This document shows, piece after piece, positions 25,088 to 33,150 of a DNA stretch of 64,000 nucleotides (the first letter of the stretch is position 1; every line of letters begins with the position of its first letter). The notes below the pieces were generated by a model. That model was not told where the DNA came from, made no database searches, and saw only the letters and a list, made by a program, of their open reading frames with translations. Source of the stretch: Coriobacteriaceae bacterium (GTDB lineage: Bacteria; Actinomycetota; Coriobacteriia; Coriobacteriales; Eggerthellaceae); the NCBI GenBank assembly GCA_015062685.1, contig SUUE01000005.1:21628-85627 (forward strand). Direction: 5' to 3'. A program made the position numbers and the translations under genes.

Positions 25088-26221
25088 TTAACCCCGCTGG
25101 AAGTAGTCGAGGGCGGCATCGACCACGGTCTGGCGATCGGCCGGGTCCATACCGTAGTACATGGGCAGGCGCACGAGGCGCTCGCTCTCGGACGTGGTGT
25201 AGCGGTCCTCGCCGACGAACTCGCCGAACTTCAAGCCGGCGGGGGCGCTGTGGAGCGGCACGTAGTGGAACACACACTGAACGCCGTGCTCGCGCATGTG
25301 GTTGATGAACTGCGTGCGGTCCGCCAAGTCGCGGCACTTCACGTAGAACATGTGCGCGTTGTGCACGCACCCCTCCGGGATGACCTGGAGGTCGATGCGG
25401 CCGGCTTCCGCGAGGGGCTCGAACGCCTCGCGGTAGAAACGCCACGTTTCAAGGCGGTTCTCGTTGATCTCGTCGGCGCGCTCGAGCTGGGCCCACAGGT
25501 AGGCGGCCAGCATGTCGCTCGGCAGGAAGCTGCTGCCCCAGTCCACCCAGGTGTACTTGTCCACCTGGCCGCGGAAGAAGCGCGAGCGGTCGGTGCCCTT
25601 CTCGCGGTAGATCTCGGCGGTCTCGACGGGCCCCTCGTCGCGCACGAGGATCGCGCCGCCCTCGCCCATGGAGTAGTTCTTGGTCTCGTGGAACGAGTAG
25701 CAGCCGAAATCGCCAATGGTGCCGAGCGCCTGACCGTGATAGGTGCTCATGACGCCCTGCGCCGCATCTTCCACGACCACGAGGTCGTGCTCGCGGGCGA
25801 TTTCCAGGATCGTGTTCATCTCGCAGGAGACGCCCGCGTAGTGCACGGGCACGATTGCCTTGGTCTTGGGCGTGATAGCCGCTTCAATGAGCTTCTCGTC
25901 CATGTTCATGGTGTCGGGGCGAATGTCGATGAACTTCAGGCGCGCGCCTCGGCCGACGAACGCGGTGGCCGTGGAGGAGAACGTGTAGGACGGCAGGATC
26001 ACCTCGTCGCCCGCCTGCACGCCACTCAGGGCCGCAGCCATCTCGAGCGCGCTCGTGCCGCTCGTCGTGAGCAGCGCGCTGCGTGCACCGAAGCGCTCCT
26101 CCAGCCACGCGTTACACTTCTTCGTGAACGATCCGTCGCCGCAGATCTTGAGGGCATCGACAGCTTGCTGGATATACCCGAATTCAGCGCCGATGAACGG
26201 TGCCTTGTTGAACGTGATCAC
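25088..26221 (-). CDS. RffA/WecE-like 4-amino-4,6-dideoxyhexose transaminase
   Basis: This 377-residue PLP enzyme of the DegT/DnrJ/EryC1/StrS family converts an NDP-4-keto-6-deoxy sugar to its 4-amino form using glutamate. The PLP lysine lies in SFHETKNYSMGEGGA, which matches the RffA/WecE subgroup closely. VVEDAAQGV carries the Asp that contacts PLP, and TTSGTSALEMA is the phosphate-binding segment. The likely product is dTDP-Fuc4N or an isomer. It overlaps the end of yfhO by four bases. Confidence 0.9.
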   Translation of the reverse strand: MITFNKAPFIGAEFGYIQQAVDALKICGDGSFTKKCNAWLEERFGARSALLTTSGTSALEMAAALSGVQAGDEVILPSYTFSSTATAFVGRGARLKFIDIRPDTMNMDEKLIEAAITPKTKAIVPVHYAGVSCEMNTILEIAREHDLVVVEDAAQGVMSTYHGQALGTIGDFGCYSFHETKNYSMGEGGAILVRDEGPVETAEIYREKGTDRSRFFRGQVDKYTWVDWGSSFLPSDMLAAYLWAQLERADEINENRLETWRFYREAFEPLAEAGRIDLQVIPEGCVHNAHMFYVKCRDLADRTQFINHMREHGVQCVFHYVPLHSAPAGLKFGEFVGEDRYTTSESERLVRLPMYYGMDPADRQTVVDAALDYFQRG

Positions 26222-29139
26222 GATTCGACATCTCCTTTGTCAGCGAGTGGCTTGTTTTCATCCATTATCTCGGAACCGCCCTTCCTGCGGCGAAGAACAA
26301 GAGCTAAAACCACGAGAGCAACGATGCCCGCTCCCGTCACCATGGCGCCTTCCTTCAGGCCCGGCGTGAAGTAGCGCAGCTCGATGTCGTGGTGGCCCTC
26401 CGAAAGGTCGAGCGCCATGAACGCCGTGTCCGCGCGGAGGAGCTCCGCGGGCTGGCCGTCCACGAAGGCGCTCCAACCGGCGCCCTTGGCCACTGTAAGG
26501 AGCAGCGTCTTCGGGGCGGCGAGGTCGATGCTCCCCTTGAGCGAGTTGCACCCGAGCTCCACGTTCTCGAGCGCTTCGGCGCGCCTGTCGCCCACCCAGC
26601 CGGCGAGCTTCGCATGCGTCTGCTCGACCACCTGCAGCTCGTCGAAGGAGTACTCGCCACCCTCGCTGAACGTAATGGTCATCGAGGTTGCGGGCTTGTC
26701 ACCCGCGCCCAGGTTCACGAGCCACGTGTCCTTGCCACCGAACATGTGGCTCTCGGGCGTGTAGTTGGTGATGAAGCCCGTGAGCGGCGAGGCATCGCTC
26801 TTCACGGCCACCTCGTAGAACGAGGGCGCCGCATAGGCAAGGTCGCGCGCGAGGAGGTCGGCGCGCCGGTACCAGAGCATGTTCTCCTTGTCGGCATCCG
26901 ACAGGAAGTCCGAGGGCTTGAGGCCGCGGTACTTCAGCCCCTTCACGAACAGATATGTATCGGCCTTCTCGGCCCCGCGGAACGACAGCGTGACCGTGGC
27001 CCCGGGGCGGCTCACGACAAAGCGGCCCTCCTCCACCGAAACGCCGTCGGCGGCCGCCACCTCGTAGGCCACCGCGGAATCCTCGTAGGTCAAACCGGAT
27101 GCGCTCGTCATGCGCGCGCCGCCGGCCGCGCCGTCGCCGCGGCCGTCGAGCACGACCGCCTGCAGCAGGGCCTGCTGGCGCTGCGCGGGCGAGAGCGAGA
27201 GGTAGTCTTCGCGCGTGATGGCCTGGTCGAACGTCGAGCCCACAGGTAGATACGCAGATGTCTCGAGCAGGCGGTAGTCGACGCCCGCGATGACGCGCTG
27301 CGCCACCTCGCCCCCTTGGGCAAACTGCGCCGGCGCCGCATCGGACCCGTCGTTCCTGAACGCGTAGTAGCGCACGCCCAGCAGGGCGGCCGGGTCGGCC
27401 CTCCCCTGCAGGTTGGTGTAGCTGAAGTTGACGTCATCGCCCGCGATGGCGAGCTCGGTGTGGAACTCGTCCACGCCGTTGTCGTAGATGCTGTTGTAGA
27501 AATCGATGCCCTTCAGCCCGAGGACCAGGCTGTTGTTGCGGATGCGGTTCATCGGCGTGCTGGCGGCGTGCGCCACCTGCCCCGCGTCGTAGCGCCACCA
27601 CGCACCCTGCTCGCCCTCGAGCGCCAGCTCGTCCACGGACGCGGACGTGAGCTTGGCGTAGGCCATGCCGATGGGCACCTGATGCTCGCCCTTGCCCCCT
27701 TCGTCGGAAGACAGGAAGTAGAACCCGTTCACGCCGAGCGTGAGCGCCAAGCCGCACACGAGCATGCCGCGGCGAGCATCGGCGCCCTGAGAGACCACGA
27801 GCACCGCGAGGGCCGCCAGCAGCGCGGCATAGCCCGCCACGTTGGCTTCCGTGCGCGCCGCAGGAATAACGAGCAGCACCGCGTAGATGGCGACGCCCAC
27901 GCCGAGAACGCGCCTGGTCTGCGCGTCAATCTGCAGCAAACGCGGCGTCATGCGCGCGAAGACGAGCGACACGCAGAGCGCATAGGCCCACGTCCAGCGG
28001 TTGGTGGCATAGTTCATGCCGTTGAAGAGGCTGCCGAAGAACGGGAGCAGCAGGAACGCGGTGAGCACGACGAACACGACCTTGAGCGCGCGGTTCTCGC
28101 CCTTGCGGGAGAACAGCAGCAGGCAGGCGAGGAAGCCAAGCCCGCCGAAGCCCTGATAGGTGTCGCTTCCCACGTAGTAGGTGGAGAGGAAGCCCGTCGC
28201 GGTCTGCACGTAGTAGCTGAACGAGTAGAGCAGGGGCACCGCCGTGCTGCTCTCGGTGACGCGGTCCATGCCCATCATGGCGAACACTGCGGGCACGATC
28301 GCGAAGCCCGCGAGGGCGAGGCAGACGATCACGAGGCCCGCGAACACGGCCACCCAGCGCAGGAAGCGCATGACCGTCAGGTTGGGGCGCTCGACCATGA
28401 CGACGCGCACAGCGAGATAGCCCACGAGCAGGATGCAGGCCATGTAGGTGAAGTAATAGGAAACTACCGCGAGGCAGGTCAGCGAGGCGATGAAGACCCA
28501 CGGCCGCCCGCCTGCGAGAACGCGCTCGGCGCCCGCCAGGACAACTGGGAACAGAATGAGCGCATGCAGGCCGCTCGCCCAGATGACGCCCATGAGACCG
28601 GCGCCGCCCAGCGCATACACGAGCGCGCCGAGCACCGTGCCCGTGCGATTCTCGCCGCGCGTGCGGCAGTAGAACACGAAAGCCAGCCCCGCCAGGTACA
28701 TGCGCACCACGACGAGCAGCTGAAACACCCACTCGCTGAGCTTCGCCGGCACGATGGCCGACACCAGGTTCAGCGGGTCGAGGAAGACGTCGAAGGTGGT
28801 GAGCACGTCGGCGCCGTAGCCGCTGTTCCACGCCCAGAGAGGCACGTTGAAGCCTTGGCCGGAGAACAGGCCGCCGAATATGCCGCGGATCCACTCGCCC
28901 TCGTAGACGAAGAACGGGTAGTACTGGTTGAGGCCGTCGACGCTCCACATGAGCTCACGCCCGCCGAGCGGCAAGGCTATGAGCACGATGATGGCGAAGG
29001 GGACGAACAGCTGCGTGTACGCGCGGTAGCACGCGCGGCCGGCGCGTTTCGGCTTCGCGCCCTCCCATGCGTCGAGGGCGTCGAGGCGCTTGCGCGTCCA
29101 GCGCTCAAAGCGTCCGCTCGGTTGGTCCCCTCTTTTCAT
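26218..29139 (-). CDS. YfhO-family membrane protein (GT-C-like glycosyltransferase)
   Basis: This 973-residue polytopic protein has about 13-14 predicted membrane helices. The first outer loop carries SVDGLNQYYPFFVYEGEWIR, the Asp-rich YfhO pattern typical of GT-C transferases that use lipid-linked sugars outside the cell. A long extracellular region lies at about 500-910 and a final helix near the C terminus. In Firmicutes, YfhO works with CsbB to glycosylate lipoteichoic acid; here it heads an operon with a CsbB-like gene. The acceptor in this organism, a surface polymer or perhaps pilin, is unknown. GAAGGGG precedes the ATG. Confidence 0.88.
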   Translation of the reverse strand: MKRGDQPSGRFERWTRKRLDALDAWEGAKPKRAGRACYRAYTQLFVPFAIIVLIALPLGGRELMWSVDGLNQYYPFFVYEGEWIRGIFGGLFSGQGFNVPLWAWNSGYGADVLTTFDVFLDPLNLVSAIVPAKLSEWVFQLLVVVRMYLAGLAFVFYCRTRGENRTGTVLGALVYALGGAGLMGVIWASGLHALILFPVVLAGAERVLAGGRPWVFIASLTCLAVVSYYFTYMACILLVGYLAVRVVMVERPNLTVMRFLRWVAVFAGLVIVCLALAGFAIVPAVFAMMGMDRVTESSTAVPLLYSFSYYVQTATGFLSTYYVGSDTYQGFGGLGFLACLLLFSRKGENRALKVVFVVLTAFLLLPFFGSLFNGMNYATNRWTWAYALCVSLVFARMTPRLLQIDAQTRRVLGVGVAIYAVLLVIPAARTEANVAGYAALLAALAVLVVSQGADARRGMLVCGLALTLGVNGFYFLSSDEGGKGEHQVPIGMAYAKLTSASVDELALEGEQGAWWRYDAGQVAHAASTPMNRIRNNSLVLGLKGIDFYNSIYDNGVDEFHTELAIAGDDVNFSYTNLQGRADPAALLGVRYYAFRNDGSDAAPAQFAQGGEVAQRVIAGVDYRLLETSAYLPVGSTFDQAITREDYLSLSPAQRQQALLQAVVLDGRGDGAAGGARMTSASGLTYEDSAVAYEVAAADGVSVEEGRFVVSRPGATVTLSFRGAEKADTYLFVKGLKYRGLKPSDFLSDADKENMLWYRRADLLARDLAYAAPSFYEVAVKSDASPLTGFITNYTPESHMFGGKDTWLVNLGAGDKPATSMTITFSEGGEYSFDELQVVEQTHAKLAGWVGDRRAEALENVELGCNSLKGSIDLAAPKTLLLTVAKGAGWSAFVDGQPAELLRADTAFMALDLSEGHHDIELRYFTPGLKEGAMVTGAGIVALVVLALVLRRRKGGSEIMDENKPLADKGDVES

Positions 29140-29155
29140 CCATCCCCTTCAAACA

Positions 29156-29333
29156 GTAGGGGCGCACGCCGTGCGCCCGCGCCCCATAGACGCATAAACG
29201 ATGCCGCCTTCGGCGGCGGGCGCTCGGGGAGCGCCCCTACAGGCAATCCCCCAAGCAGCCGACGCCCGGGCAGGCAATCCCCCAAGCGGGCGGCGCCCGG
29301 AAGGCGGCTCGAGCGCTCGGGGAGCGCCCCTAC
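29156..29333. repeat. Cluster of three palindromic repeats between pheT and yfhO
   Basis: One inverted-orientation copy lies at 29156-29178 and two direct copies with the core CTCGGGGAGCGCCCCTAC end at 29240 and 29333. The last copy touches the pheT stop codon. Between the direct copies, AGGCAATCCCCCAAGC is itself repeated at about 29241 and 29271. The whole pheT-yfhO gap is made of this material. Confidence 0.8.
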
Positions 29334-31862
29334 TTAGCCGCGCACTTCCGCGCCCGTGGCGCCCGCGACCTTCTTCTTCAACTTCTCAACGGCCTTCTCG
29401 ACCTCTTCGCCCGTGAGCGTGCGGTCGGGCGCGCGGAAGGTCAGCGCATAGGCCATGGACTTCTTGCCCGCGCCCAGGCGCTCCTCGTCGCGGTAGACGT
29501 CGAACAGGCGCACGTCCGCGAGCAGCTTGCCGCCCGCGCTCGTGGCGCACTGCACCAGGCGCTCGTTGGTGACGTCCTCGTCAACGACGAAGGCCACGTC
29601 CACGTCGACGGGCGGGAACTCGGGCACGTCCACGTAATCGCGCGCGATGCGGGCCGCCTTGCCCAGCGCGTCCATGTCGAGCTCGAAGGCCACGACCGGA
29701 GCCGTCGCCTCGAAGGCGTCGACGGCCAGCGGGTGCAACTCGCCCACCCAACCGAGCTTCGTGCCGCCGCTGTACACCTCGGCAGCACGGCCGGGCTGCA
29801 GGAACGGCGCCTCCTCGGCCGGGATTGCCTTGAAGCGCATCTTGGGTAGGGCGAGCTCGCGAGCGAGGCTCTCGACGGCGCCCTTGCCGTCGAAGAAATC
29901 GAACGCCGCGGGCGCAACGTTCCATGCGGGATCGCCCATGGCGCCGGCAAGCACCGCTGCCACGCGGCCGCGTTCCTTGGGCTGCTTGCGGCCCTCGTGG
30001 GCGAAGAAGACCTTGCCCGTCTCGTAGAGCTGAACGTTCTTCACGCCATGCGCTTGGTTGTAGGCCACCGAGTGGAGGAGGCCCGGGATGATGCTCTGGC
30101 GCATGATCGACTGCTCAGCGTTCATGGGGTTGATGAGCTCAACCGGCTCGCCGTTGATGCCGGAAGCCGGCGCGGGCTCTCCCAAGAGCACCTCGGAGCC
30201 TGCTGCAGCATGGGCGCCGGAGTGACCGGGGGCCACCAGACGCAGCTTCAGCAGGTCGGCCGGATCGGTGAAGGAATAGGTCATGGTCTCGTTGAGGCCC
30301 GCGGCCGTGAGCGTGCGGTTGATCTTGCGCGCGAGCAGCTGGTCATCGGTCAGCGCGCCCACGCGGTCGGGGCTCGACGGGAGCGTCGGCGGAACGAGGT
30401 CCATGCCCCACAGGCGCAGGACCTCCTCGTACAGGTCGATCTCGCGCTCCAGGTCGGGGCGGCACGTGGGTGCCGTGACCTGCAGGACGTCGCCATCGCC
30501 TTCCTCGACCTCGCAGTCGAGGCGCTCGAGGATGTCGACGATGTCGGCACGCGGCACGTCGACGCCCATCATCTGGCAGAAGCGCGGGATGCGGAACTGC
30601 AGCTGGATGGGCGCGGTGGGCGCGGGGTAGACGTCGATGATGCCGGGGCACACGCTGCCGCCCGACACCTCGGCGAGCAGCGCCGCGGCGGCCGCGGAGT
30701 AGTCGGCGATGGGGTTGTCGTCCACACCGCGCTCGTAGCGCATGGACGACTCGCTGATCAGGCCCAGGTTGCGGCTCGTGCGGCTCGTGCGGCCGTGCTC
30801 GAACGTCGCGGCCTCCAGCAGCACGGTGGTGGACTCCTCGGTGATCTCGGAGTCGAGGCCGCCCATGACGCCGGCGAGCGCCACTGCGCGCTCGGGCGTG
30901 GCGATGACGGTCATGTCGCTCGTCAGCGTGCGGTCCACCTCGTCGAGCGTCGTGAACTCCTCGCCGTCCACAGCAGCGCGCACGACGATGTGCGCCTTGC
31001 CGTCGCTGCCGACCAGCTTGTCGTAGTCGAATGCGTGGAGCGGTTGGCCGTACAGGAACAGGATGTAGTTGGTGACATCCACCACGTTGTTGATGGAACG
31101 GGCGCCTGCCGCGGTCACGCGTTCGGCGAGCCACTGCGGGCTGGGGCCGATCTTCACGTTCTTGATGACGCGCGCCGTGTAGCGAGCGCAGCGCTCGGGA
31201 TCCTCGATCTCGACCGTCGCCAGGTCGGCGACGTTCGGCAGGCTGGCGTCCTCCTCCAGCTCGTAGAGCGGGAACGCCACGTCTTCGCGATACATCGCGC
31301 CCACCTCGCGCGCCATGCCCACCATGCTCAGGCAGTCGGGGCGGTTCGGCGTGATCTCGAGGTCGAGCACCGTGTCGCTCATCTTCATATAGTCGGCGAA
31401 GGGCACGCCAATGGGAGCATCCTCAGGCAGAATCATGATGCCGTCGTGGTCGCTGCCGATGCCGAGCTCGCGCGCAGAACAGTTCATGCCCATGCTCGTG
31501 ACGCCGCGCAGCTTCGACTTCTTGATGGTGAAATCGCCCGGCAGGGTGGCGCCGATGAGCGCCGTGACGATGTGGTCCCCCGCGTTGAAGTTCTGCGCGC
31601 CGCACACGATCTGCAGCGGCTCGGGGTTGCCGTCGGCGTCCACGTTGTTGGTGCCCACGTCCACCTTCGTCACCCACATGTGGTCGGAGTCGGGGTGCGG
31701 CTCCTTCTCGAGCACCTTGGCGGTGACGATCTTGTCGAACGCGGCGCCCGTCTTCTCGACGCCCTCGACGCCCGTGCCCGTGAGGTCGAGCCGATCGCAG
31801 AACGCCTTCAGGTCGCCCGGCACGTCAACGTATTCGTTAAGCCAATTCAAACTAACTTTCAT
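29334..31862 (-). CDS. pheT: Phenylalanyl-tRNA synthetase beta subunit
   Basis: This 842-residue subunit of the (alpha-beta)2 enzyme charges tRNA-Phe. In order it has an EMAP-like tRNA-binding domain (about 40-155), the B3/B4 editing domain (about 210-390), the B5 domain, the inactive synthetase core and a C-terminal ferredoxin-fold anticodon-binding domain (about 748-842, FPPVDVDVAFVVDEDV at its start). Length is normal. It follows pheS with an 82-base gap carrying a palindromic repeat. Confidence 0.97.
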   Translation of the reverse strand: MKVSLNWLNEYVDVPGDLKAFCDRLDLTGTGVEGVEKTGAAFDKIVTAKVLEKEPHPDSDHMWVTKVDVGTNNVDADGNPEPLQIVCGAQNFNAGDHIVTALIGATLPGDFTIKKSKLRGVTSMGMNCSARELGIGSDHDGIMILPEDAPIGVPFADYMKMSDTVLDLEITPNRPDCLSMVGMAREVGAMYREDVAFPLYELEEDASLPNVADLATVEIEDPERCARYTARVIKNVKIGPSPQWLAERVTAAGARSINNVVDVTNYILFLYGQPLHAFDYDKLVGSDGKAHIVVRAAVDGEEFTTLDEVDRTLTSDMTVIATPERAVALAGVMGGLDSEITEESTTVLLEAATFEHGRTSRTSRNLGLISESSMRYERGVDDNPIADYSAAAAALLAEVSGGSVCPGIIDVYPAPTAPIQLQFRIPRFCQMMGVDVPRADIVDILERLDCEVEEGDGDVLQVTAPTCRPDLEREIDLYEEVLRLWGMDLVPPTLPSSPDRVGALTDDQLLARKINRTLTAAGLNETMTYSFTDPADLLKLRLVAPGHSGAHAAAGSEVLLGEPAPASGINGEPVELINPMNAEQSIMRQSIIPGLLHSVAYNQAHGVKNVQLYETGKVFFAHEGRKQPKERGRVAAVLAGAMGDPAWNVAPAAFDFFDGKGAVESLARELALPKMRFKAIPAEEAPFLQPGRAAEVYSGGTKLGWVGELHPLAVDAFEATAPVVAFELDMDALGKAARIARDYVDVPEFPPVDVDVAFVVDEDVTNERLVQCATSAGGKLLADVRLFDVYRDEERLGAGKKSMAYALTFRAPDRTLTGEEVEKAVEKLKKKVAGATGAEVRG

Positions 31863-31885
31863 ATCGCTCTATCCTTCTTCGGACA

Positions 31886-31924
31886 TGCGCCCTTCGGGCG
31901 CGGGCGCGCGGGGCGCGCCCCTAC
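31886..31924. repeat. Compound palindromic repeat between pheS and pheT
   Basis: GCGCCC-TTC-GGGCGC is followed by a copy of the main repeat ending GCGCGCCCCTACGGG. It has the same two-hairpin organisation as the copy between argC and argJ. Both lie inside likely operons. Confidence 0.75.
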
Positions 31925-31944
31925 GGGTTCACCTGACTAGCTTC

Positions 31945-33006
31945 CTAGAACTGGCGCAGGAAGCGCATATCGCCCTGCAGCAGCAAACGAAGGTCGGGGA
32001 CGTTGTACTTCAGGCAGGCCACGCGCTCGACGCCGACGCCGAACGCGAAACCGCTGTAGACCTCGGGGTCGATGCCGCTCATCTCGAGCACGTTGGGGTC
32101 GACCATGCCGCAACCCAGGATCTCGAGCCAGCCCGTGCCCTTGCACATGCGGCAGCCCTCGCCGTGGCACACGCCGCACGACACGTCCACCTCGGCAGAC
32201 GGCTCGGTGAACGGGAAGTAATGCGCGCGGAAACGGGTCTTGCGCTCGGGGCCGAACACGGCCTTGCAGAAATAGTCGAGCGTGCCCTTCAGGTCGCCGA
32301 ACGTGATGCCCTTGTCCACGACCAGGCCCTCGATCTGCGTGAACTGCGGCAGGTGGCTCGGATCGGCCACGTCGCGGCGGTACACCTTGCCGGGCGCCAC
32401 GATGTAGATGGGCAGCTCCTGGTCCTCCATGCAGTGCACCTGCACGCCGCTCGTCTGAGTGCGCAGAAGCACGTCGGATTCGCCGCGCACCGCGGCCTCG
32501 TCGCCCGAGCGGTCCACCACGTAGAACGTGTCCTGCATCGAGCGGCTGGGGTGGTCGGCGGGCGCGTTGAGCGCCGTGAAGTTGTAGTAGTCGGTCTCGA
32601 CTTCGGGGCCTTCGGCAACCGTGTAGCCCAAGCCCAGGAACACGTCGCAGATCTCCTCGGTGACGCGGTTGATCAAATGGCGCGTGCCGAGCTGCTGCAC
32701 GCGGCCGGGAAGCGTGACGTCAACCGCGGCCGCATCGATGCTCGCCTCGAGCTCGGCGGCGGCGAGCTGCTTCTTGCGCGCCTCCAGCGCCTCTTCCACC
32801 ACGTTGCGCACTTCGTTCACGGTCTTGCCGACCGTCGCGCGCTCCTCCTTGGGCACCTGCCCCATGTTGCGCAGATACGCCGTGAGCGTGCCCGACTTGC
32901 CCACGACGCGCACGCGCACCTCGTCGAGCGCCGCCGTGTCGGCAGCCGACTCGATGGCTGCGAGCGTGTCGGCGCGCAGGGCCTCCAGTTCTTCGACAAT
33001 TGCCAT
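31945..33006 (-). CDS. pheS: Phenylalanyl-tRNA synthetase alpha subunit
   Basis: This 353-residue catalytic subunit has an N-terminal coiled-coil arm, motif 1 near TLPGRVQQLGTRH, motif 2 around HCMEDQELPI to FTQIEGLVVDKG and motif 3, GFAFGVGVERVACLKY. The ATG at 33006 is chosen because CGGAGA lies upstream and MAIVEELEALRADTL is a normal PheS start. Any longer reading would translate the strong leader hairpin. pheT follows. Confidence 0.97.
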   Translation of the reverse strand: MAIVEELEALRADTLAAIESAADTAALDEVRVRVVGKSGTLTAYLRNMGQVPKEERATVGKTVNEVRNVVEEALEARKKQLAAAELEASIDAAAVDVTLPGRVQQLGTRHLINRVTEEICDVFLGLGYTVAEGPEVETDYYNFTALNAPADHPSRSMQDTFYVVDRSGDEAAVRGESDVLLRTQTSGVQVHCMEDQELPIYIVAPGKVYRRDVADPSHLPQFTQIEGLVVDKGITFGDLKGTLDYFCKAVFGPERKTRFRAHYFPFTEPSAEVDVSCGVCHGEGCRMCKGTGWLEILGCGMVDPNVLEMSGIDPEVYSGFAFGVGVERVACLKYNVPDLRLLLQGDMRFLRQF

Positions 33007-33030
33007 GCTTTTCTCCGTTCGCAAGAACCT

Positions 33031-33070
33031 ACGGGGCGGTTCCCCCACGACGCTGGGGGAACCGCCCCGT
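33031..33070 (-). promoter_or_regulatory. Perfect 17-bp stem-loop in the pheS leader
   Basis: Arms 33031-33047 (ACGGGGCGGTTCCCCCA on the plus strand) and 33054-33070 are exact reverse complements with a six-base loop. The structure sits about 25 bases upstream of the pheS start and ends before the CGGAGA site. No U-run follows, so it is not a plain terminator, and the leader is too short for a classical T-box. A role in stability or attenuation of pheST is possible. Confidence 0.7.
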
Positions 33071-33104
33071 CGGCGTCTTCGGTTCGCTTTACACACAAAC
33101 CGCT

Positions 33105-33110
33105 AGTATA
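33105..33110 (-). promoter_or_regulatory. Predicted pheST promoter -10
   Basis: TATACT on the minus strand would start transcription near 33098, giving a leader of about 90 bases that contains the 17-bp stem-loop. It lies just downstream of the addA stop. The -35 is weak. Confidence 0.5.
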
Positions 33111-33150
33111 GCCGTTTGCAGCGCCCTGACCCCGCTTTAAGCCGTTCGGT

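Noticed and set aside
29140-29333. Small genes in the pheT-yfhO gap
   Set aside because: The gap consists of palindromic repeat copies; open frames there are Gly/Arg/Ala translations of the repeats.
33007-33110. T-box riboswitch or Phe attenuator upstream of pheS
   Set aside because: The leader is only about 90 bases, has no Phe-rich peptide, no recognisable specifier stem and no U-run after the hairpin.
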